A stretch of 64,000 bases of DNA from Segatella copri (GTDB lineage Bacteria; Bacteroidota; Bacteroidia; Bacteroidales; Bacteroidaceae): NCBI RefSeq assembly GCF_009494395.1, contig NZ_VZCB01000011.1, forward strand, positions 1-64,000. Reading direction: 5' to 3'. The stretch's first letter is position 1; every line of letters begins with the position of its first letter. The notes under the pieces were generated by a model. The model saw nothing but the letters and a program-made list of their open reading frames with translations. It was not told where the DNA came from and searched no databases. A program made the position numbers and the translations under genes. Shown piece by piece: positions 19,966 through 29,452 of the stretch.

Positions 19966-21384
19966 TTAATAAGCCAAATCGATTGCAACAGGATATACGC
20001 GGCATGGGTCGAAGTATTCCGCACAACTGTTCACCATTGCCTGCAAATCAGCCTTGGCAATACCGTGGAATACCTGCTTGCCATTTACCATGATGGTTAC
20101 AGGCTCATTGAGGTTAACCAACTGGTCGTTGAGATAAACTCTCAGCCTTCCACCTGTAGCTACGGAATAGCTGCGGTTGAACTTCAGATCAATGCCCCAC
20201 TGCTTATCCTTCAAGATAGTGGTATAATCCACATTGCTCACCTTGATGGAAACCACGTTCTTGTCTATATCCATCTCGTAGTAAGTTCTCTGCTCTGATG
20301 GACGAGCCAGCACCTGCAGGTTGTAGAAACCGGAACGATGTCTTCCATCCATCTCGAAATCCTCCCAAAGTACGGTCTTAGGATATGGATTGCGAACAAA
20401 CTGCTTGAGCCAAGGAGTAGTCAGACCATAGGTGATGTGATGCTGCATACCCGGCAAGAGCTGGATGCGATGGCGGAAGATTGGAGTCTTATCTACTGAC
20501 AATGGGCGAGCCAACTGCGCAGAATCGAATGCCACCTGGGTGTACCAGGTCAGGTCGCTGCGATAGAAACCGGTATCATCAGCGCCTGTGAGGAACGAGA
20601 AACCGATGTTGGCACAGTTTTCCACAGGCGCATTCTTCAGCGGTTCACCACCAGCCATCGGACCCGCTGCAGCCCAATAGTCGGCATAGAAGGAAGCGAG
20701 ACGCTGACTTCCATATCCACCTTCACTGATGCCGAATACATAGAGCCGGTTGGCATCCACCTCACCCTTCAGCAGGTTCTGGCGAATCAGTTTTTCGAAA
20801 GCATACTGCTTAGAGAGATGCCACCAGCGATAGTATTCACCCTCGTTTGGAATCTGAGGGATGAAATAGATGGAAGGAGAATCCTGGAAGCTCAGTCCGA
20901 GCTTGATGCCATTAGACCACTCATGGTCCTTAGGACCCGATCCGTGGACATATAGGAAGAGCGGGAACTTACCGTCGGCAGCCACGCCCTTCTTGCCATA
21001 ATAATAAGGCATCACGGCATTTGGCTCCAGGCACTGAGGCAAATTCCAGAAGCTGTTCTTTGCCAACTTCAAATCTTCAGGTTCGATGAGTTTCTCTTCC
21101 TGCAGGTTCTTGTTGGCATCGCACCATGCTGTCCAGACCATCTTCTGGTAGCTGGCGATATCCTTGCCGTCAATAGCGGCATGGAGTTTGGTGTCAAGAG
21201 GTGTGTTTTTAGCGAATTCTGCCTTACCGTCTTTCTCCAATGCTTTCTGTTGCGCTTTGAGCGACTGCAGGAAGTAGGCATTCACCTTTTTCTGCAATCC
21301 CTGTGATTGCGCCATTGTCTGGGTAGAGTAGCTTAGTGAGACAAGCGCCATCACCATGTAAATCATTTTTTTCATTTCGTACAT
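19966..21384 (-). CDS. Secreted alpha/beta hydrolase (esterase/peptidase-like)
   Basis: The 472-residue product has a signal peptide ending near TQTMAQS and an alpha/beta-hydrolase core. The oxyanion strand LFLYVHGSGP lies near residue 145, the nucleophile elbow is GISEGGYG near residue 220, and a likely catalytic histidine is in LLPGMQHHITYG near residue 325. The last 120 residues look like a beta-rich accessory domain. The substrate is unknown; similar proteins are annotated as acetyl esterases or dienelactone-hydrolase-like. The second ATG (MKKMIY at 21375) is an equally likely start. It is the first gene of a two-gene operon with the thioredoxin lipoprotein. Confidence 0.78.
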   Translation of the reverse strand: MYEMKKMIYMVMALVSLSYSTQTMAQSQGLQKKVNAYFLQSLKAQQKALEKDGKAEFAKNTPLDTKLHAAIDGKDIASYQKMVWTAWCDANKNLQEEKLIEPEDLKLAKNSFWNLPQCLEPNAVMPYYYGKKGVAADGKFPLFLYVHGSGPKDHEWSNGIKLGLSFQDSPSIYFIPQIPNEGEYYRWWHLSKQYAFEKLIRQNLLKGEVDANRLYVFGISEGGYGSQRLASFYADYWAAAGPMAGGEPLKNAPVENCANIGFSFLTGADDTGFYRSDLTWYTQVAFDSAQLARPLSVDKTPIFRHRIQLLPGMQHHITYGLTTPWLKQFVRNPYPKTVLWEDFEMDGRHRSGFYNLQVLARPSEQRTYYEMDIDKNVVSIKVSNVDYTTILKDKQWGIDLKFNRSYSVATGGRLRVYLNDQLVNLNEPVTIMVNGKQVFHGIAKADLQAMVNSCAEYFDPCRVYPVAIDLAY

Positions 21385-21443
21385 TGATATATATAATTAC
21401 TAGATTTTTCCGATTACTAGTTTTTTACTAGTCTTTCAAGGAA

Positions 21444-22151
21444 CTAGTCTTTCAAGGAATAGGTAACCGTGGTCACCACCCTTACCTTTTTTATATAAGG
21501 AGTGTTGGAATCTCTATCCTCTATCGAGAACTGTCCCTGGTCGGCATTCATGATTTTGTCAATCTTACTCTTGCTGTTATCGGCAAACTGTGCAGCAGTC
21601 TTCTCTGCATTCTCTATTGCCTCCTGCATCATCTTAGGTTTCATCTGTCGGAAAGCAACATATTCATACTTCACCGGATTCTCGTAGCCACCATCCACGA
21701 TAGCGACGCCCTTCTGGAGCAGGTCACCCTGACGGGCGATGATGCTGCGAACCAGTTTCACGTTATGCGAAGTAACGGTGATAATCGACGTGATGTTATA
21801 ACGATACCCCTGGCGGTTTTCTCCATATCGCTCAGCATTGAGGTCGATGACCACAGGTGCATTCACATTGATTTCGCTCGCCTTCACGCCATTTGCCAGC
21901 AGGAAGTTTCTGATGGTTCTCGTGGTGGCGTTGATTTTTTGATAGAGTTCAGGCAGGTCATTGCCTATTTCCTTGGAAACGATAGGCCATGTCACCTTAT
22001 CAGCCTCAACCTCCTTTTCGGCTAAGCCTTTTACTACCACCTTCCGGTCTTTAGCTATCACACTTTCAAGTCCCGACTTGATACAAAATCCAAGCATGAT
22101 AATGCCGATGGCTAAAATCACAGCTTGCTTGATACCTGTATTTACATTCAT
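21444..22151 (-). CDS. SIMPL-domain (DUF541) membrane-anchored protein
   Basis: The 235-residue product has one N-terminal membrane segment (AVILAIGIIMLGFCI) and a SIMPL domain with the typical VVVKGLAEKEVEADKVTWPI opening and a later IENAEKTAAQFADNS helix. The family is widespread in the periplasm or outer surface, and its function is mostly unknown (E. coli YggE relates to oxidative stress). I chose the ATG at 22149-22151 because a strong GGAGGG stands 6 nt before it; an in-frame ATG at 22223 would add a second hydrophobic segment. Confidence 0.85.
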   Translation of the reverse strand: MNVNTGIKQAVILAIGIIMLGFCIKSGLESVIAKDRKVVVKGLAEKEVEADKVTWPIVSKEIGNDLPELYQKINATTRTIRNFLLANGVKASEINVNAPVVIDLNAERYGENRQGYRYNITSIITVTSHNVKLVRSIIARQGDLLQKGVAIVDGGYENPVKYEYVAFRQMKPKMMQEAIENAEKTAAQFADNSKSKIDKIMNADQGQFSIEDRDSNTPYIKKVRVVTTVTYSLKD

Positions 22152-22364
22152 AATAAGCCCTCCATTTATTAAGTTAAAAACGCTTACGATGGCAAAGATA
22201 AGCAAAAAGATGATAGAAGCCATCTTTTTTAATCTTTTTTATGTTCTAATCTCAACCAAGCAAGAAAGATATGTTAAATCTTCTATACAAACGATACAAC
22301 CTATTGATTTTTTCACTAACTTTATACCGTTAAAATGATGTAGAACCTTTAAAACCATAACATC

Positions 22365-23471
22365 ATGAAAATAGGTGTTCCAAAAGAAATTAAGAATAAT
22401 GAGAACCGTGTGGGAATGACTCCTGCCGGAGTTGCCGAATTTATTCGACATGGTCACGAAGTGATGGTTCAGCATACTGCTGGCGAGAACAGTGGATTTG
22501 CAGACGAAGAGTATGTGAAGGTAGGAGCCAGGATCCTGCCCGACATCCAGAGTGTGTATCGCGAGGCTGAGATGATTATCAAGGTGAAGGAACCTATCGC
22601 CGAGGAATATCCACTCATCCATCAGGACCAACTCGTGTTTACTTACTTCCATTTCGCTTGCGACAAGGAGCTAACAGATGCTATGATCAAAAGCGGTGCT
22701 GTCTGTCTGGCTTATGAGACGGTGGAGACAGACAACCATCATTTGCCGCTGCTGATTCCGATGAGTGAGGTGGCAGGCAGAATGGCAATTATCAACGGTG
22801 CCTACTATCTGCAGAAGACCAAGGGAGGAAAGGGTAAACTGATGAGCGGTGTACCAGGTGTAAACCGTGCCAAAGTCCTGGTTCTTGGCGGTGGAACAGT
22901 AGGAGAAGCTGCAGCAAGAATGGCTGCTGGATTGGGAGCTGACGTATGGATTACCGATATCAGTCTGCCTCGTCTTCGCCAGCTGGAGATGGAATTGCCT
23001 ATCAATGTGCACACCCTCTATTCCAATGAGCACAATATCCGAAAAGAACTTTCAGATGTAGACATCGTGGTGGGCAGCGTACTCGTTCCGGGAGACAAGG
23101 CTCCACACCTCATCACAAAGGATATGTTGAAGCTGATGGAACCGGGCACCGTATTGGTGGATGTGGCAATCGACCAAGGCGGCTGCTTCGAGACCTCTCA
23201 TCCAACTACTCATTCTGATCCGATATTCATGGTAGATGGCATCGTGCATTATGCCGTGGCTAACATTCCGGGAGCCGTGCCTCATACCTCTACCACTGCT
23301 CTGACCAATGCCACTCTAAAGTATGCCCTGGCTCTTGCAGACAAGGGATGGAGAAAGGCCTGCAAGGAAGACAAGGCTTTGTATCGGGGACTGAACATCG
23401 TAAACGGCAAGGTAGTATTCAAGGCTGTAGCCGATGTCTTCGGATTAGAATACGAAGAGATGGTATTATAG
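22365..23471 (+). CDS. ald: Alanine dehydrogenase
   Basis: Ald reversibly deaminates L-alanine to pyruvate with NAD. The 368-residue product is full length. It starts MKIGVPKEIKNNENRVGMTP and has the catalytic lysine and histidine regions (IIKVKEPIAEE, FTYFHFACDKELT). The Rossmann motif VLGGGTVGEAAARMAAGLGA is near residue 170 and DQGGCFETSHPTTHSDP follows. It stands alone, is followed by a terminator (23497-23540), and fits the nitrogen metabolism theme of the window. Confidence 0.96.
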   Translation: MKIGVPKEIKNNENRVGMTPAGVAEFIRHGHEVMVQHTAGENSGFADEEYVKVGARILPDIQSVYREAEMIIKVKEPIAEEYPLIHQDQLVFTYFHFACDKELTDAMIKSGAVCLAYETVETDNHHLPLLIPMSEVAGRMAIINGAYYLQKTKGGKGKLMSGVPGVNRAKVLVLGGGTVGEAAARMAAGLGADVWITDISLPRLRQLEMELPINVHTLYSNEHNIRKELSDVDIVVGSVLVPGDKAPHLITKDMLKLMEPGTVLVDVAIDQGGCFETSHPTTHSDPIFMVDGIVHYAVANIPGAVPHTSTTALTNATLKYALALADKGWRKACKEDKALYRGLNIVNGKVVFKAVADVFGLEYEEMVL

Positions 23472-23496
23472 GAGATTGCATTATAAATTCATGAAA

Positions 23497-23540
23497 CATA
23501 ACTTTTAAGCCCTTCGATTCCGTTGGGTTTAAAAGTTATG
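23497..23540 (+). terminator. Terminator after ald
   Basis: CATAACTTTTAAGCCC pairs with GGGTTTAAAAGTTATG (one G-U pair) around a 12-nt loop, with a T-rich stretch shortly after. Confidence 0.65.
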
Positions 23541-23626
23541 ATGTTTTTTGTGGGTCTTTCCAATGATAAAATATGCTAAAAGAGCTTACTTCATCAACAA
23601 AAGGATATTTTTTCTTTAGGTAACTC

Positions 23627-23657
23627 TTGGATATATAACAAAAAAGCCTTATCTTTG
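23627..23657 (+). promoter_or_regulatory. Promoter of the NhaC antiporter gene
   Basis: TTG at 23627-23629, 20 bp, and TATCTTTG at 23650-23657 match the Bacteroidota consensus, 50 nt before the ATG. Confidence 0.7.
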
Positions 23658-23707
23658 CATAAGATAAGCTGCACTTGGCAAAATATTTCTAACCCAAAAA
23701 CAATAAA

Positions 23708-25336
23708 ATGGAGTACAACATGATTGGGACCGCATGGTCGTTACTGCCTCCTATCGTCGCCATCGCTCTAGCGCTGAAGACGAAGGAGGTCTATTCTTCT
23801 CTTTTTATCGGTATCATACTGGGTGCCGTTCAATATTGTATTTCGATGGGAACAGGATTCGACGGATTCCTCGTTCACCTGACCAACCACACTGTAGGTG
23901 AAGGCGATGATGCCAAGGCATACGGTTTGATACATTGCCTTTCCGACCCTTGGAACGTGGGCATTCTGGTATTCCTGGTGGTATTGGGCAGCATCGTTTC
24001 ACTGATGAACAAGGCTGGCGGTTCTGCGGCATTCGGCCGTTGGGCTTCCAAGCACGTAAAGTCGAAGATTGGCGTGCAGGTAGCCACCATTCTGCTCGGT
24101 ATCCTGATATTCATCGATGATTACTTCAACTGCCTTACCGTAGGTTCTGTGATGCGCCCTATCGCAGTGCGCAACGGCGTAACCAAGGAGAAACTTGCCT
24201 ATCTCATCGACTCCACTGCAGCACCGGTCTGCATCATCTCCCCAATCTCCAGTTGGGCAGCAGCAGTATCGGGCTTCGTATCGGGAGGCGAGAACGGACT
24301 GGCACTTTTCTGCAAGGCGATACCTTACAATTTCTACGCCTTCTTCACTATTCTCTTTATGTTTGGCATCGTGATCTTGGGCTTCGACTTCAAGGCGATG
24401 AGCAAATATGACGCAAGACTGAAGGAATGGTATGAGCGCACCAACGGAGGAAAGCTCGATGAGGTGAGCGATACCAAGCTGCAGATCGTGGAGCATGGTG
24501 TGGGAGCCAAACAGGAAGAGAATTCGAAGAGCAAAGGCTCTGTGAGCGATCTTGTGATTCCAATCATCATGTTGATTATCTTCTGTATGGCAGGCATGGT
24601 TTATTCGGGAGGCTTCTTTGATGCCAGCAATGCCAACTATATGAACTTCGTAGATTCCTTTGCTGGTAGCAATGCCTCTATAGGTCTGGTAATTGGTTCA
24701 TTGGCAGCCTTGATTCTTACTATCCTGATGTTTACGGTTCGCAAGACCTTACCATTCGATGAAGCAATGAGTAGTCTGATCAAGGGCTTCGAGGCGATGG
24801 TACCAGCCATTCTGATTCTTACCCTGGCATGGACCCTGAAGAGCATGACAGATTCGCTGGGAGCAGCAGAATATGTATCCACCGTAGTGGCAAGCAGCGC
24901 TTCTGAACTCCAGATGCTCCTGCCAGCCATCATCTTCCTGGTTGCCGCCTTTCTGGCTTTCGCCACAGGTACATCCTGGGGAACCTTCGGTATTCTGATA
25001 CCTATCTGTATCGCAGTATTCCCAGGAGCCGACCCATTGCGCATCATCTCCATCTCTGCCTGCATGGCAGGTGCTGTCTGTGGCGACCATATCTCACCTA
25101 TCAGCGATACCACCATCATGGCGAGTGCCGGAGCCGAGTGCAAGCATGTGCACCATGTTTCATCACAGTTGCCTTATGCCTTGACTGTAGCTACCGTCAG
25201 CTTCCTCACCTTCATCGTGGCAGGTTTCACCCATACGCTGGGAATGGTAACCAGTGCCATCATTTCATGGATATTCGGTATGGCAATGCTTGGTTTTGCT
25301 TTATTTTATTTAAATAAACGTCAGAAAAGTAAATAG
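23708..25336 (+). CDS. NhaC-family Na+/H+ antiporter
   Basis: The 542-residue product has about twelve membrane segments and the NhaC-type signatures TGTSWGTFGI and GDHISPISDTTIMAS followed by CKHVHHVSSQLPYA, near residue 460. The early FIDDYFNCLTVGSVMRP block is also typical. NhaC proteins exchange sodium for protons across the inner membrane; some relatives exchange malate/lactate or other organic acids, which cannot be excluded. The gene has its own promoter and is monocistronic. Confidence 0.9.
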   Translation: MEYNMIGTAWSLLPPIVAIALALKTKEVYSSLFIGIILGAVQYCISMGTGFDGFLVHLTNHTVGEGDDAKAYGLIHCLSDPWNVGILVFLVVLGSIVSLMNKAGGSAAFGRWASKHVKSKIGVQVATILLGILIFIDDYFNCLTVGSVMRPIAVRNGVTKEKLAYLIDSTAAPVCIISPISSWAAAVSGFVSGGENGLALFCKAIPYNFYAFFTILFMFGIVILGFDFKAMSKYDARLKEWYERTNGGKLDEVSDTKLQIVEHGVGAKQEENSKSKGSVSDLVIPIIMLIIFCMAGMVYSGGFFDASNANYMNFVDSFAGSNASIGLVIGSLAALILTILMFTVRKTLPFDEAMSSLIKGFEAMVPAILILTLAWTLKSMTDSLGAAEYVSTVVASSASELQMLLPAIIFLVAAFLAFATGTSWGTFGILIPICIAVFPGADPLRIISISACMAGAVCGDHISPISDTTIMASAGAECKHVHHVSSQLPYALTVATVSFLTFIVAGFTHTLGMVTSAIISWIFGMAMLGFALFYLNKRQKSK

Positions 25337-25347
25337 TTCTTAATTAA

Positions 25348-25379
25348 TTTGTATATTTGAAATATTTTCAATATCTTTG
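25348..25379 (+). promoter_or_regulatory. Promoter of the rubrerythrin gene
   Basis: TTTG at 25348-25351, 20 bp, and TATCTTTG at 25372-25379; the ATG follows 50 nt later. Confidence 0.75.
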
Positions 25380-25428
25380 CAAAAGAATTTAATAAAGAAC
25401 ATATTAATAACTTAATACAGAATACATT

Positions 25429-25971
25429 ATGAAGGAATTGAAAGGTACAAAGACAGAGAAGAACCTCCAGGAGGCTTTCGCTGGTGAGTCACAGGCTCGT
25501 AACAAATATACCTATTTTGCAAGCAAGGCAAAGAAGGACGGTTATGTACAGATAGCTAATATCTTTGAGGAGACAGCTGCCAATGAGAAGGAGCACGCTA
25601 AGTTGTGGTTCAAGTATCTCGAGGGCGGTGCTATCCAGGATACAGAGAAGAACCTGGAGGCTGCTGCCAATGGTGAGCACGACGAGTGGACAGAAATGTA
25701 TCCACGCATGGCAAAGGAAGCTCACGAGGAAGGCTTCGAGGAGATTGCTGCCAAGTTTGAGATGGTGGCTGAAATCGAGAAGCACCACGAGGAGCGTTAT
25801 CGCAAGCTCTTGAAGAACGTGCAGGACAAGCTCGTCTTCTCTCGCGACGGCGACTGCATCTGGCAGTGCTCTAACTGCGGACATATCGTAGTTGGCAAGC
25901 AGGCTCCAGAGGTTTGCCCAGTCTGCAACCACCCACAGAGCTACTTCCAGATTGAGGCTCAGAACTACTAA
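25429..25971 (+). CDS. Rubrerythrin
   Basis: Rubrerythrin reduces hydrogen peroxide in anaerobes. The 180-residue product has the ferritin-like diiron domain with the glutamate/histidine motifs ([37 protein letters not shown]) and a C-terminal rubredoxin-like domain with two CxxC pairs (WQCSNCGH and VCPVCNHPQ). This is the classic Rbr layout. Strong codon bias and a consensus promoter suggest high expression. It is monocistronic, with a terminator at 26057-26100. Confidence 0.97.
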   Translation: MKELKGTKTEKNLQEAFAGESQARNKYTYFASKAKKDGYVQIANIFEETAANEKEHAKLWFKYLEGGAIQDTEKNLEAAANGEHDEWTEMYPRMAKEAHEEGFEEIAAKFEMVAEIEKHHEERYRKLLKNVQDKLVFSRDGDCIWQCSNCGHIVVGKQAPEVCPVCNHPQSYFQIEAQNY

Positions 25972-26056
25972 GATTCTATTACAGGAAATTGAACGATAGG
26001 ATAGGATTATAACATAGAACCTATCATATAGAAGACTTCCTATAGAACCAGATAAA

Positions 26057-26100
26057 AATCCCCTGATGCAATAAGATATGCATCAGGGGATTTTCTTTTT
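26057..26100. terminator. Bidirectional terminator between rubrerythrin and nuclease genes
   Basis: A perfect 14-bp stem, AATCCCCTGATGCA at 26057-26070 and its complement at 26079-26092, is flanked by A and T runs on the two sides. Confidence 0.85.
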
Positions 26101-26888
26101 TACCACTGGTTGATGTCGGCTTTTGCCTCTATCTTTTTCTCAACTTTATCAGGAAGTTTGGAGAAGAAGTCGTAGCCGGTGATACGCTCCACCTCATCCA
26201 CCGAGTTGACAAAGTCTTTTTTCTGCAAGCCGGTAGCTCCCTGGTTGCGACAGATAAAACCGATGGCTTGCGGATTCTTGCCAGTTCGGAGGATTACCTT
26301 GAAGAAAGCATCAGGCACCACCACCTTGTTCTTACCCAGTTTGCGATGCTGCTTATTCAGGAAAATCGGACCGCATACGATATATACCTTACCGTATTTC
26401 TTTGCCCAGGTACGACACTGCTGTTCGATACTATTCCAGACACCCGCATTCAAGGCATGGGTCTGGGGACACATATTGGTCATCAGGAAGCACTCGTCCA
26501 TAGCCTTCTGATTCCACTTGTTATCGCCAGCCGGACAGAGATGACCCCTATCATAACCGCTGTTGTAGTAATCTGCCTTCATTCCCTTAGGTGATGGCAT
26601 ATCCATATCATCCTCAAAGTCGCCACGCTTCAACTTTCCTGAAGCATGAGCGCGGGTCAATGACCATGCCACCCAGTTAGGCTGACGGGTATCGTGATTA
26701 TATGATACGGTATAGGCAAAACGCTTTCTGATGGTTTGCGATACCTTTTTCTTGGAAACGGGTATTTCTATCCCCGGTGCATCACCCTGTGCTGCCGGCA
26801 ACATAGAGGATGACAAGCCCAAAGTAGAGAGCAGAGCGATGACGCCAAGCAGCAGCCATCCTCTCAATTTCTTATTGAATTGAATCAT
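26100..26888 (-). CDS. Secreted DNA/RNA non-specific endonuclease
   Basis: The 262-residue product has an N-terminal membrane or signal segment (GWLLLGVIALLSTLGLSS) and a NucA/NUC1-type ββα-Me nuclease domain. The active site DRGHLCPAGDN is near residue 130, with the metal-binding asparagine in FLMTNMCPQ and the supporting QQCRTWAKKYG helix. Such enzymes degrade extracellular DNA and RNA, for nutrients or biofilm control. It lies 37 nt downstream of mutY on the same strand and is probably co-transcribed with it. Confidence 0.93.
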   Translation of the reverse strand: MIQFNKKLRGWLLLGVIALLSTLGLSSSMLPAAQGDAPGIEIPVSKKKVSQTIRKRFAYTVSYNHDTRQPNWVAWSLTRAHASGKLKRGDFEDDMDMPSPKGMKADYYNSGYDRGHLCPAGDNKWNQKAMDECFLMTNMCPQTHALNAGVWNSIEQQCRTWAKKYGKVYIVCGPIFLNKQHRKLGKNKVVVPDAFFKVILRTGKNPQAIGFICRNQGATGLQKKDFVNSVDEVERITGYDFFSKLPDKVEKKIEAKADINQW

Positions 26889-26925
26889 CTTTAATTCTAT
26901 ATGAAGAGATTATTATGTATTTATC

Positions 26926-27975
26926 CTATTCTGCTGGATTAATCTTTTCCAACATGATTTCTATCAGTCTCGGAACCCCATAGTCTTCTATCTCACTTTC
27001 CTTGATCCAGATGTAGTCATCCGGCAACTGAGGACAGGTTTCTGTTTCCAGGAGATAGAAGTCGGCAAGAAGGATGCGATGAGTCAGAACGTGCTTGACA
27101 TCTTTAGCCAATAATATCGGATTCTTCACGAAAGAAGGCAGTTCCTTGACATCCGAAACATTATAAGGCTCCCATAATCCCTGCCAGATATCTCCTTCGC
27201 CACGTCGATGGATGGCAATCATCGGTTCTGGAATTCCTGAACCATCCGCCACCGAAGATTTACACCTTATATATATATAGGAGAGATGGCGGGTCTTCAC
27301 CTTTACGGTCTTGTTCTTGACAGGCAGTTCCTCCACCCTGCCACAACGCAAAGCCTCGCAGGTTTCGGCAAGCGGACAGAGCAGGCACTTCGGAGACTGT
27401 GGAGTGCATTGAATCGCACCGAAGTCCATCATTCCCTGATTATAGGATGCCGCATCGGATGCAGGCAAGAGCGATTGCGCCAGAGCAGCAAACTCTTTTT
27501 TCCCCTGGGTTGAATTGATGGGAGTATCAATACCGAAGTATCGGGAAAGCACCCGATAGACATTGCCATCAACCACAGCTGCCGGAATATCGAAAGCGAA
27601 AGAGCCGATGGCAGCAGCGGTATAATCGCCTACTCCCTTCAGGGATTTGATGCCGTCAAGGGTGTTGGGGAAAGAACCGAGAGCCACAATCTGCTTGGCA
27701 GCAGCATGAAGATTGCGGGCACGGGAATAATACCCCAAACCCTGCCAGAGTTTCAAGACATCATCCTCGCTGGCTGCAGCTAGGTCTTCTACCTTGGGAT
27801 AGGTTTGCATGAACCGTTCCCAATATTCCCAACCTTGGACTATGCGGGTTTGCTGAAGGATGATTTCGCTCAGCCAGATGGCATAGGGATCCTTGGTTTC
27901 GCGCCAAGGCAAATCCCTGCCGTTTTCACGAAACCAACGGAGTATTTCTGTTGAAAAAAAAGAGTTATTGATCAT
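26926..27975 (-). CDS. mutY: A/G-specific adenine glycosylase MutY
   Basis: MutY removes adenine mispaired with 8-oxoguanine. The 349-residue product has the N-terminal WRETKDPYAIWLSEIILQQTR block and the helix-hairpin-helix LKGVGDYTAAAIGSFAF with the catalytic aspartate in AAVVDGNVYRV. The [4Fe-4S] cysteines have the spacing C-x6-C-x2-C-x5-C (CTPQSPKCLLCPLAETC). A NUDIX-like C-terminal domain follows (LSYIYIRC, HVLTHRILLADFY). All key residues look intact. Confidence 0.96.
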   Translation of the reverse strand: MINNSFFSTEILRWFRENGRDLPWRETKDPYAIWLSEIILQQTRIVQGWEYWERFMQTYPKVEDLAAASEDDVLKLWQGLGYYSRARNLHAAAKQIVALGSFPNTLDGIKSLKGVGDYTAAAIGSFAFDIPAAVVDGNVYRVLSRYFGIDTPINSTQGKKEFAALAQSLLPASDAASYNQGMMDFGAIQCTPQSPKCLLCPLAETCEALRCGRVEELPVKNKTVKVKTRHLSYIYIRCKSSVADGSGIPEPMIAIHRRGEGDIWQGLWEPYNVSDVKELPSFVKNPILLAKDVKHVLTHRILLADFYLLETETCPQLPDDYIWIKESEIEDYGVPRLIEIMLEKINPAE

Positions 27976-28026
27976 TATTATGCTTTTGCCCTTTCAGGGC
28001 GTTACTTTCTTGCTTCGGTCCTTTTA

Positions 28027-28080
28027 GCGGATTACAAATCCGCAATAGTTACCCATACGGCGGCGGATTACAAATCCGCC
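28027..28080. repeat. Pair of palindromic GCGGATTACAAATCCGC repeats
   Basis: The 17-nt palindrome occurs at 28027-28043 and again, extended by one G and C pair and part of a 19-nt version, at 28062-28080. The two copies lie between mutY and the MscS gene in a 150-nt gap. They look like REP-type dispersed elements; a role as terminators is possible but no T run follows. Confidence 0.75.
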
Positions 28081-28126
28081 GAAACAGTAACTATTCATAA
28101 AGTTCAAATCTCAATGTTCAAAGTAA

Positions 28127-29380
28127 TTACTGCTCCGGATATTGCTCATAAATTTTCAGACCGAATTCATTGGCAAGCGCATAGGCATGTTCCATGATAT
28201 CGGCGAGGATATGCTCGTAATTGACCCAAACCTTATCCTTGATGAAGAAATAGAATTCGATAGGAAGACCGCACTGGGTGGCTTCCATGTGGCGAACCAT
28301 CAAGGTCAACTCCGTATTCACCTCAGGACGCTGACGCAGATATTTCTCCATAAACTTACGATAAAGCTGAAGATTGGTTGGGGCAAGGGCTGCCGGATTC
28401 TTCAGATCCTCAATATCCTTTCCTTCCGCAATATCCTTTTCTATCGCCTTCTGAAGAGATTCCTTCAACTTAAAGGAATCCTCTGTGGCGAAATGCTTGG
28501 CAAGCAAGGTCTGCTTCAAAGTCTCATCTACCAACCGGATGCTGCGGAAATCGAAATAAACAATTCGCTTTACTCTTCTTCCCCCACTCTTCTGCATACC
28601 AATCCAGTTCTGGAACGAACCATTCACCAGGGTAGCTGGCGAAATGGTAACGATGGTATTATCGAAATTACGCACCTTTACGGTAGTAAGCGACATATCC
28701 TCCACAATACCATTGGCATCCACCGATTTCACGGTAATCCAGTCGCCCTTATGCAGCATATCATTACTGGTAAGTCGCACACCGGCAGCCAGACCGAGGA
28801 TGGTATCCTTGAACACCAACATCAAGACAGCAGAAGTAGCACCCAAGCCGGCAAACAAGGTCATCGGACTCTTACCCAGCAAAATAGCAACCACAACCAC
28901 TCCAGCCACAAAGAGCATCAACACTCGAAGTACGCCGCAGAAGGTATGGAAATACTGCTGAGCCGAAGAACGGCGCTCATCCCCATTCTCCAATCCCTTG
29001 AAAGAACCGATGAAAACCAAAGCCGTACGTACCGACATCACTACGATATAGATACCCGTAGCACGCTCCAGAATCTCCTTGAATATCGGATATTCCAGAT
29101 AGATAAGCGGCATGAGCGACCAGATAACTACGGCGGGAACGATATGGCAGGCAGAAGTAAGCACCTTCTTGTTGAAAAGCACATCATCCCAAGACGCCTC
29201 CGTCTTCTCCGTTATCTTGGATATCAACGGAACCAATATCTTCCGACATAGGAAATCGCTCAGCATCGCCAGCAAGATAGCGGTGACGGTAAGCAAAATA
29301 TGACGAAGCATAGGCACATAATCACCTGTGACACCTGCCCATGTTATCATTTCATCAACAAATTTTCTAATTTCTTCCAT
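28127..29380 (-). CDS. MscS-family mechanosensitive ion channel (YbdG-like)
   Basis: The 417-residue product has four to five membrane segments followed by an MscS domain. The pore-lining helix lies near residues 165-195 (LFAGLGATSAVLMLVFKDTILGLAAG), then the beta domain GDWITVKSVDANGIVEDMSLTTVKVRNFDNTIVTI. The extra N-terminal helices and the insertion after the beta domain fit the YbdG/YnaI-like group rather than short MscS. It protects against hypo-osmotic shock in the inner membrane. Confidence 0.92.
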   Translation of the reverse strand: MEEIRKFVDEMITWAGVTGDYVPMLRHILLTVTAILLAMLSDFLCRKILVPLISKITEKTEASWDDVLFNKKVLTSACHIVPAVVIWSLMPLIYLEYPIFKEILERATGIYIVVMSVRTALVFIGSFKGLENGDERRSSAQQYFHTFCGVLRVLMLFVAGVVVVAILLGKSPMTLFAGLGATSAVLMLVFKDTILGLAAGVRLTSNDMLHKGDWITVKSVDANGIVEDMSLTTVKVRNFDNTIVTISPATLVNGSFQNWIGMQKSGGRRVKRIVYFDFRSIRLVDETLKQTLLAKHFATEDSFKLKESLQKAIEKDIAEGKDIEDLKNPAALAPTNLQLYRKFMEKYLRQRPEVNTELTLMVRHMEATQCGLPIEFYFFIKDKVWVNYEHILADIMEHAYALANEFGLKIYEQYPEQ

Positions 29381-29452
29381 AAATAAAAGTTTTGTGTCCA
29401 GTACCTAGCACCCTGTTCCAACAAAGTAATCACTAATAACTAATCACTAAAC